From positions 1 through 13,867 of the forward strand of contig JAEDJU010000024.1 of the NCBI GenBank assembly GCA_016296195.1: a stretch of DNA of 13,867 nucleotides, given 5' to 3'. This stretch comes from Candidatus Methanomethylophilaceae archaeon. Lineage in GTDB: Archaea > Thermoplasmatota > Thermoplasmata > Methanomassiliicoccales > Methanomethylophilaceae. Numbering within the stretch: position 1 is the stretch's first letter; the number at the start of each line of letters is the position of its first letter. Positions 6,794-12,900 of this stretch are shown here, one piece after another. The position numbers and the translations under genes are program-made. The notes beneath the pieces are model-generated. The model did no database searches, was not told the DNA's origin, and saw only the letters and a program-made list of their open reading frames with translations.

Positions 6794-7375
6794 TCATCTG
6801 TATCTGAAGCCCATCGTGTCCAGCATGTCCCTGAGCGCGACGTACTGATCGTCGTCATCGCAGAACACCGTGACCGTGAGCTGCCTCTGTCCGGGTATGG
6901 GGATCCCCTGACCAGCATCCTCGACGTACTCCACCTGTGCCTCACGCTCCTGTGAGCGGGCATCATCGGGTGCCACAGGCATGTCGTCGATGGCATCATA
7001 ATCTATGAAGCCGAAGTCCTCCATGTCGAAGCCGAAGTCGGCCAGTTCATCCAATTCGCCCTGAAGCAGATTCCAATCCCACCCCGATATTTCTCCAGAT
7101 TTGTTGTCACTAAGTCTGAACGCCTTGGCCTTCTCGGGGGAGAGATCCTTGGCGATGATGCACGGCAGCTCGGTCATGCCCAGCTCCTTGGCGGCCGCCA
7201 GTCTGGTGTGTCCAGTGACCACCACCAGATCCTTGTCCAGCACCAAGGGGACCTGGAATCCGAACTCCTCGATGCTCTTCCTCACCAGGGGGATCGCATC
7301 CGCGTTGTCCCTGGGGTTGTTCTCATACGGTCTGATCTTGTCGATCGGGATGTAGTCTATGCGCAGTTTGCCCAT
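6794..7375 (-). CDS. ParB-like N-terminal domain protein
   Basis: The 193-residue protein opens with a ParB/sulfiredoxin-like domain: IPIDKIRPYENNPRDNADAI (about 9-28), VRKSIEEFGFQVPLVLDKD and VVVTGHTRLAAAKELGM (about 51-67, the GHTR box in place of GERR), then LSPEKAKAFRLSDNKSGE. The C-terminal part has an acidic stretch and LTVTVFCDDDDQYVALRDML ending in GFRYR, a tail seen in phage ParB-domain proteins that often neighbour DNA methylase or terminase genes. No helix-turn-helix centromere-binding domain is obvious, so chromosome-style partitioning is unlikely; CTP or nuclease activity cannot be judged. The frame is open up to 7591, but the start at 7375 is where the domain begins and lies about 24 bases after the TATA box, as in leaderless archaeal genes. 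It forms its own leftward unit. Confidence 0.8.
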   Translation of the reverse strand: MGKLRIDYIPIDKIRPYENNPRDNADAIPLVRKSIEEFGFQVPLVLDKDLVVVTGHTRLAAAKELGMTELPCIIAKDLSPEKAKAFRLSDNKSGEISGWDWNLLQGELDELADFGFDMEDFGFIDYDAIDDMPVAPDDARSQEREAQVEYVEDAGQGIPIPGQRQLTVTVFCDDDDQYVALRDMLDTMGFRYR

Positions 7376-7394
7376 GAGACCACATCGTCTTCGG

Positions 7395-7402
7395 GATATA
7401 AG
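7395..7402 (-). promoter_or_regulatory. Archaeal TATA box for the ParB-like gene
   Basis: The minus strand reads CTTATATC, centred about 24 bases before the ATG at 7375. That spacing puts the transcription start at or next to the start codon, which supports a leaderless message and argues against the longer frame beginning at 7591. Confidence 0.55.
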
Positions 7403-7405
7403 AGG

Positions 7406-7443
7406 CGTGGGGGGGAAGAAGCTAGGTGAAAGAACCCCCCACG
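7406..7443. repeat. Perfect 9-base-pair G/C hairpin upstream of the ParB-like promoter
   Basis: CGTGGGGGG (7406-7414) pairs perfectly with CCCCCCACG (7435-7443) around a 20-base loop that contains GGTGAAAGA. It abuts the TATA box at 7395-7402 on its upstream side. It could be a regulatory site, part of an origin or part of a structured RNA. Confidence 0.5.
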
Positions 7444-7529
7444 GAGACCGACTTGATGGAATGCGTGACAACAATAGCAGGGTCTCCGAATTTTGACAGG
7501 TGTTCTCAGCATAAAAAGATTTGGAGTGC

Positions 7530-7578
7530 GGGACGGCGGGTGAAAGACAATATGCGAAACTGAAAGCCCCGCCGCCCC
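7530..7578. repeat. 11-pair G/C-rich hairpin
   Basis: GGGACGGCGGG (7530-7540) pairs with CCCGCCGCCCC (7568-7578). The single A-C mismatch on the plus strand becomes a U-G wobble in a leftward RNA, so the stem is complete on that strand. The 27-base loop begins TGAAAGA, giving a second copy of GGTGAAAGA (7539-7547) after the one at 7425-7433. Confidence 0.5.
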
Positions 7579-7635
7579 ATGGGTGACCCATCCCATTGTC
7601 GGTGATTGAACACAGAGGAACCGACCATCATGGGA
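7579..7635. repeat. Palindrome followed by an interrupted stem-loop
   Basis: ATGGGT-G-ACCCAT (7579-7591) is a perfect palindrome. Straight after it TCCCAT (7591-7596) pairs with ATGGGA (7630-7635), and TCGGT (7599-7603) pairs with ACCGA (7620-7624). With the two hairpins on the left, this makes about 230 bases of nearly continuous inverted repeats without a supported gene. Confidence 0.45.
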
Positions 7636-8010
7636 ATGTGCGTCAGGGTATTTGAAGGTGATGAAGAAGGACAGAATCGCGGTGGTCATATGCGTACTAT
7701 AGCAAAATGCGGTTCTGTCTAATCTAAGCATGGTGTCTAGGTATATATCGATATTGAAAAGGAATCGGGACCACGATTTTGACCAGTATGACATTGAAAA
7801 TGCCTCGCGGTCCCTATCAAGTGCATGTGGGTTTGAGTATTTGAAAATAATGAAAAGAAAGGCCGGAGTATTTTTGAGCAGCATACTCCCCGACCCATAT
7901 GGTGATTGTATCCAGAGTATATATTCCTTGTCAATGAGGACTTCTGTCTTGGATTATGTGTTAATGGTTTTGCAGAGAAAGTCCTTTATTACTTTTTTCT
8001 TTAAATACCC
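7636..8010. other. Gene-poor stretch with diverged TTCAAATAC-type repeats and one hairpin
   Basis: I see no convincing gene here. Two 36-base segments (7636-7671 and 7825-7860) align without gaps at 25 of 36 positions and share GTATTTGAA. An inverted relative (TTTAAATAC) lies at 8000-8008. A perfect seven-base stem pairs GGAGTAT (7865-7871) with ATACTCC (7883-7889). A 95-codon frame at 7730-8017 has no ribosome binding site and no family pattern. The repeats may be decayed or protein-binding iterons. Confidence 0.35.
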
Positions 8011-8020
8011 TATATAAATA
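8011..8020 (+). promoter_or_regulatory. TATA box in the A+T-rich region
   Basis: TATATAAATA is a strong archaeal TATA sequence in the rightward direction. Transcription would begin near 8042, more than 200 bases before the D5-like helicase start. It may serve an origin transcript or a long leader. Confidence 0.4.
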
Positions 8021-8039
8021 CCATTTCTCTATAATTACT

Positions 8040-8215
8040 TTTTACATATTCATTAACACATTAACACATGGTAGAAAAATAAAGATCTAATATAAATACA
8101 GTTTATATATCGTATACAAAGTTGAATGAGTTACCCATGTGTTATCTTGTGTTTTTTCGAGTTAAAATCTGTGTATATTTTTGTACACTAGTTTTGGCCT
8201 AAAACACATTTTTCA
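8040..8215. other. Candidate replication origin with AACACA motifs
   Basis: This is the most A+T-rich segment of the window. ATTAACAC occurs twice in tandem (8052-8067). TAACACATGG (8062-8071) recurs as the perfect inverse CCATGTGTTA (8135-8144). Further AACACA or TGTGTT copies lie at about 8148-8153 and 8202-8207, about six in 160 bases. Between the arms are two TATA-like runs. An unwinding-prone segment with iterons beside a D5-like helicase gene is what a viral or plasmid origin would look like. The repeats are seen; origin activity is inferred. Confidence 0.45.
8102..8109 (+). promoter_or_regulatory. Canonical TTTATATA box between inverted-repeat arms
   Basis: TTTATATA lies between the two arms of the TAACACATGG inverted repeat, with a weaker TATAAATA at 8091-8098 just before it. 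Rightward transcription would start near 8135, on the second arm, so a protein bound to the arms could control it. Confidence 0.4.
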
Positions 8216-8245
8216 CCCTTTTAACGCACTCTTATGACATATGTA

Positions 8246-8253
8246 TTTTATAG
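8246..8253 (+). promoter_or_regulatory. TATA-like box for a leaderless D5-like helicase message
   Basis: TTTTATAG is centred about 26 bases before the ATG at 8276, which is the normal archaeal distance between TATA box and transcription start. None of the candidate start codons (8234, 8258, 8276) has a usable ribosome binding site, which fits a leaderless start at 8276. Confidence 0.4.
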
Positions 8254-8275
8254 TCGGATGACCAATTCACTCATC

Positions 8276-9769
8276 ATGAGCAGCATATACAGCGCATGGT
8301 CGCTAACAGTTGAACATCTGCGCAAGGATTCCCTTGCACCAAGATTTGAGAGAGGATCCAGATCGTATTTTCCTCTGAATGTGCCGTATTTCATTCCTGA
8401 GAATCACCCTGATCTCATAGATTTCTCCGGGAAGAACGGCCCTAAGATCGATCAGGATGAGATGGCCAAGTGCCTTGGGGAACTCGGATACAGATATCTC
8501 AACAAGGAATACTTCCTGTTCAACGGACGCTACTATCAGAAGGTGGATGAGCATACCCTGTTCGACGAGATCGTCCATATGACTCAGCAGGGATCACGCC
8601 CTCCGGTTCCATCGATCCAATTCAAGCGTAATGTCATCTCTCATTTCGAGTCCCTATTCCCTCTTCCCGATGGGAGTGAAGCCATCGAGAAGGACCCCCG
8701 CTATGATGATTGGCTGATCCCATTCGAGAACGGGATCTACAACGTCTATCGCGACGAGCTTCTTCCGTTCTCACCATATGTAGGGCTCACCAGCGTGATC
8801 CATGCGGACTATATCCCCGAGGAACACCACCCTGTGGAGAGATTGTACAGGATGATGCTTCCAGACGATGATGGGAAGACCTTGGATTGCTTCCTACAAG
8901 CTGTGGGATATACACTGTATTCACCTGTGATGAATCCCCCTGCGATCTTCCTGTTGGTTGGACCAGGAGGATCCGGAAAATCAACCGTCTTGAGGATTCT
9001 GGAAACACTCTTGGGATCGGACATGGTAGCATCATCCAATCCCTATCAGCTCTCAACCCATTTCGGGGTCTCCAATCTGAAGGATAAGAAGGCAAACCTA
9101 TGCGATGAAACAGCCACAACCGTGAACTCCCATCGCAGTAAGATCGACGGAGATAGGATCAAGGCTCTTGCCAGTGGGGGAAACATCGAGATAGAGAAGA
9201 AATACCAGGATGCTCAGAACTATAACAATGAAGCGAAGCTCTGGTTCGCATCCAATGGAATCCCCGATCTGGGGGATACCACAAAAGGAATGGAACGTAG
9301 AGTCTACTCTTTCTCATTCGGCAATGACCTGAGGGAGATCGGATTCACCGACTATGACTTCGAGACGCTGTTCTCGTATGAAGGGCTTGCATGGCTGGCA
9401 TTCAGGTCTCTGAAGGCATATGTGTCCTTCCTGGTATCCGGTAAGAAGGATCTGGACATGTCCGAATCGATGAAGGAGTTCTATGACGTCCTGTTTGCAC
9501 ATGATGCGTTCGTGTCATTCTTCAGGGATAGAGTAGAGGGAAGTTCCAAAGAGGATGTTCAGAACTATCTTGATGGAAAGGAAGTCACCGTGGTGTATAA
9601 TGAATTCGTCGCATTTGCCGTGGAAGGGGAATATGATTATTATGAACCAAGGGGAAAATTCACTCAGAGGATCAAATCCGAGTATGTGATGGGTTCCAGA
9701 GCGAAAGGTGTGAGAATTGATGGTCAATCCACCTCTCGTAGCTTTTTCACAAAGGTGAAGCCCCAATGA
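8276..9769 (+). CDS. D5-like superfamily 3 helicase
   Basis: The 497-residue protein has the phage/plasmid P4- and D5-type helicase layout. A D5_N-like region holds YFLFNGRYYQKVDEHTLFDE and DDWLIPFENGIYNVY (about 80-157), then come the Walker A in GPGGSGKST (229-237), the Walker B in ANLCDE (about 273-278), ALASGGNIEIEKKYQ (about 297-311), the sensor FASN (324-327) and the GMERRV arginines (about 338-343). The C-terminal 110 residues may be a winged helix. It should unwind origin DNA as a hexamer. No archaeo-eukaryotic primase domain is attached, so priming must come from elsewhere. The start at 8276 fits a leaderless promoter; the frame can extend to 8234. Its A+T content is visibly higher than the leftward genes, which may reflect a separate origin. 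It is coupled to the next gene by ATGA. Confidence 0.88.
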   Translation: MSSIYSAWSLTVEHLRKDSLAPRFERGSRSYFPLNVPYFIPENHPDLIDFSGKNGPKIDQDEMAKCLGELGYRYLNKEYFLFNGRYYQKVDEHTLFDEIVHMTQQGSRPPVPSIQFKRNVISHFESLFPLPDGSEAIEKDPRYDDWLIPFENGIYNVYRDELLPFSPYVGLTSVIHADYIPEEHHPVERLYRMMLPDDDGKTLDCFLQAVGYTLYSPVMNPPAIFLLVGPGGSGKSTVLRILETLLGSDMVASSNPYQLSTHFGVSNLKDKKANLCDETATTVNSHRSKIDGDRIKALASGGNIEIEKKYQDAQNYNNEAKLWFASNGIPDLGDTTKGMERRVYSFSFGNDLREIGFTDYDFETLFSYEGLAWLAFRSLKAYVSFLVSGKKDLDMSESMKEFYDVLFAHDAFVSFFRDRVEGSSKEDVQNYLDGKEVTVVYNEFVAFAVEGEYDYYEPRGKFTQRIKSEYVMGSRAKGVRIDGQSTSRSFFTKVKPQ

Positions 9770-9891
9770 CCCAGAAGAAATCCAAGAGACGCGGGAAGGC
9801 CGAGTGCATCAACTCGATCATCGCGTATATCCCAGGGCATCTGTCCCCGAGCGAGGAGAAGCGTCTCGAGGAAGAGAAGAAAAAGGTTTGA
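9766..9891 (+). CDS. 41-residue basic protein coupled to the D5-like helicase
   Basis: The ATG overlaps the helicase stop as ATGA, and AAGGTGA lies seven bases upstream, inside the helicase gene, so translation is well supported. The product starts MTQKKSKRRGKAECINSIIA, continues with YIPGHLSPSEEKRLEEE and ends in KKKV. It has a basic N-terminus, a short hydrophobic middle and a Lys/Glu-rich helix at the end. I do not recognise a family. A small helicase partner or DNA-binding accessory is possible from its position alone. A hairpin terminator follows the stop directly, so it closes this rightward unit. Confidence 0.6.
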   Translation: MTQKKSKRRGKAECINSIIAYIPGHLSPSEEKRLEEEKKKV

Positions 9892-9907
9892 GGGGGGATA
9901 ATCCCCC
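9892..9907. terminator. Hairpin between convergent genes
   Basis: GGGGGGATAATCCCCC forms a tight G/C stem with a three-base loop. It sits in the 20-base gap between the stop of the 41-residue protein (9891, plus strand) and the stop of the giant gene (9912, minus strand). Pyrimidine-rich CTTCTTC follows on the plus side and a CCTTTTTCTTC run on the minus side, so it probably ends transcription in both directions. Confidence 0.6.
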
Positions 9908-9911
9908 TTCT

Positions 9912-12900
9912 TCAGAATTTATAGTCGCCGAAGAATGCTGAATCATCCACCTCATCCGTCGCGTCTTCTTCCTGTTTCGACTCCTCCTTGGGGGGCCAGA
10001 CACTATCATACTTCCTGTCGGTGAGCTTGCCCGAACCGTTGATCAGGGCATTGGCGATGTACGTGAAGGGGTTGGGCGCGTTGATGTTCCAGTCCTTCGT
10101 ACCAGGCTCTTTGAGACCCAGGGCCTCTCCGGCCGCGGACAGGCTGGCGTTGTCCTTGAAGATCTGCCTGAGTCCGGTGACGGTACGCTCGAACAGGAAC
10201 TTCCTGTCATCTTCCCCTTCCAATCTTTGGACCCCGTCCATCGCACTCTTGACCTTGGGGTCGAGGAGACCGTCCCTGATCTCCTCCAGCTTGGCCTTGG
10301 CGGAGTTGGAGTTGTCCTCGAAGCGCTTCTTCGCTTCAGCCTCCTTCTTCGCCTTCTGCTCGGCCTTCTCGGCCTTCTTGCGCTCCTTCACGACCGCGTC
10401 GGCTATCTTGCCGATGTGAGCCTCATAGTTGCCCGAGTCCCCTGCCTTCTTATGTGCCTTGTCGATGATTTCTTTGACGGTCTTATCATCGAATCCGTAA
10501 TTCTTCTTGAGATCGTCCTCGTACATCTGCTCCTTCAGGGCTTCCAGGCTCAGGAGCTGTTTGCTGACGTCTCCCCCCGCGAAGAACTTGTCAAGGTCTC
10601 CCATTCCGGCAGCCTTGGCATGGTCTGCTCTGGCGTTCTCCATCTGCTGGAGGATCTCCTGCGGGATCTCCATCTTACCGTACTCATTGGAGACCTCCTT
10701 CGGGAGTCCGTTCTTGCTCAGATAATTCTCTATATCCTCCTTGAGTTTGCTGGCGTTGGCGATAGCGGACCTATATGACCCGAGCGTGGTGTTCACATCG
10801 GCGATGGTCAGGCCCTCATCCTTGTCCTTGTAGCGTGCCCAGAGGTCATCGGCTGACGGGAGCCTGTCCGCGCCTGCACCCACCTGTGCGATCTGATTCT
10901 GGAACTTAGAATAGAGGTTGTTGTTCCTGATGTCCTCCAGCTTGGACTGTGCCAGATCGTTGAGGGTGATGTCCTTGGCTACCGCCCTGAACGCTTCACC
11001 CAGCCTGTTGTTGATCCTGTTGCCCCCTTCTTGCCTGTGGACCCTCGCCCTGTTGATGTTGATCGGGTCTTCAGGCTTGTTCTTACCGTAGATGTGGCTG
11101 TCGACCAGTTCATCCATGGTGGGGAAGTCCTGCCACATCGTGGGTCCGATCTCCATGGCACGTCTGGAGATATCCTTGATCTTGTCCATGGTCATCTTGT
11201 CCGACGGGGCCACGTTGGCCACGTTCTTGAACCCCATGAGCTGGGGCACGACCATGCCGAGGACGATGTCCTCACGGACCTTGTCGATCTGCTCGGCCTC
11301 ATGAGGGTATCTCTCCTTCATATCGGCGAGCCGGTCCATCACGCTCCTGTAGTCGGCCCACTGCGGTCCCTTCTTGGAGTAGAACAGCGTGTTCCTCACT
11401 GATTCGGCCATGCGCCTGCCGACCTCAGAGTCCTGCTCGGGTACGATGGCCTTGGTACCCCTCTCGGCGGTCCTCTTCTGCTCCGCCTGGCTCTCAGCCA
11501 TCTTCTGTTTGATCTGACCCTCGTCGAGACCCTGTTTGGCGAGTTCCTGTGCCTCGATCAGGGACTCCTCCATGATCCTCAGACCGCGCCTGATGCTCTC
11601 CGCCTCGGGGTCCACATCCCCTGTTCCCTCGGGAACGTTCTCCGGGGGCATGGACAGACGCCTCGCCGCATCCCTCTGGAACACACCACCCAGAGCGGTC
11701 TCCGCCATGGTGGCGATGTTCTGAACGACGCCTCTCTGGTCGGTGACCTGCTGTGCGTCCCCCTGACTGTCGGCGATCTGCAGCCAGTCCCTCACGGTGT
11801 CCTTGAATTGGGGTCTGGAGGTCTGTGAGAGCAGATCATCCATCATGGACAGGACGACGTTCGCGGCATGGCCCTCGAACAGCTCGTTCTTCTCGGCCAT
11901 CTCCGCGGCGTCCCTGAGCGTCTGATGGACCGTACCGTTCGGACCCTCCGACCTCAGGAACTTGAGGGTCTCGGGGTTCTTGGAGGTATATTCCTTCAGT
12001 GCGGGGAGATTGTCCAGGAGCTCGTCCACGGCCATGTCGACCTTGCCCGTGGGGTCCACGGGCTTCTCCGCAGGAGGCGTGTACACTCCCGTTTCGGGGT
12101 TCACGTACCTGTCTTCATAGATCTCCACCTCTGGTTCCGTGGCCTCAGGAACGACGTTCTGATCTGTTCCTGAGGCATCGTTTCGGGCATCGTCGTATGC
12201 GGCTCCGGAAGGGTTCCCGTCCTGGTCCTGGTCTCCGTACTTCTGCCTGAGGAATTCGTTGAAATCATCGACAAGGGTTGCGGGGATCGCGAAGTTCTCT
12301 CTACCCTCATTGAACAGCTGAATGTTGGTGAGCACCGCATCCGCCTTGCTACGGGTTTCGTCGAATCTCTGGAATATCTCGGAGACCTTCTTCCAACGCT
12401 CGGGGTCCTCTCCTTCAAGATCGGGATTGTGACGGTCATACCCGGACATCAGCTCAAGGAATGTCTTGGAGATCTCCTCTGCAGAGGGATATGCACCATT
12501 CCGATACATGTTCACGAGGTTGTTCACCGACTTCTTGTATTCCTCAAGATCGGAGAACTGACTCTTCAGTTCATTCCACTGAGCCTCATCTATCTTCAGA
12601 GGCCCATCGATGTACTTTCCTCCGAGGGACGAGAATCCGTTGATGGCCTTCTCCATGTTGTTGATCGCCTGAACCTGCTTCTTTGCGGCATCCAGGATCT
12701 TTGAGACGTCACCGTCGGATTTGGTGTAAAATCCTTTGAGCTGTCTTGTCAGGTAGGCTGTGTTGCCCGAGACATCCTGCAGAAGGGGCATGAATCTGTC
12801 CTGTGCCTCTTGGCCCAACCCTTTGATCGCACCCTCCATCCTGTCACAGGACCCTTTCATGCTGTCCGTGAGTGTGGAGACGGCCCCACTGACCATGCCC

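Noticed and set aside
6714..6850. Short plus-strand frame beginning MMVSAGIRGS near 6717
   Set aside because: Its sequence is the two hairpins plus the antisense of the ParB-like gene, and it has no ribosome binding site. A non-coding RNA explains the same signals better.
7376..7591. N-terminal extension of the ParB-like gene to an ATG at 7591
   Set aside because: The added 72 residues are encoded by hairpins and by the promoter itself, do not look like protein, and the domain starts at 7375 with a well-placed TATA box.
7651..7657. GTGATGA resembling a box C of a C/D guide RNA
   Set aside because: No CTGA box D follows within the usual distance, so the pair is incomplete.
7357..7884. 175-codon minus-strand frame
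   Set aside because: It lies across the hairpin array and the ParB-like promoter, has poor residue composition and no translation signal.
7730..8017. 95-codon plus-strand frame in the gap before the D5-like helicase
   Set aside because: It has no ribosome binding site and no TATA box at leaderless distance, shows no family pattern, and its end runs into TATA sequence. Possible, but not supported.
12180..12240. DQDQDG calcium-loop-like motif in the giant protein
   Set aside because: The loop lacks the hydrophobic residue at position 8 and the Glu at position 12, and sits in a low-complexity acidic linker.
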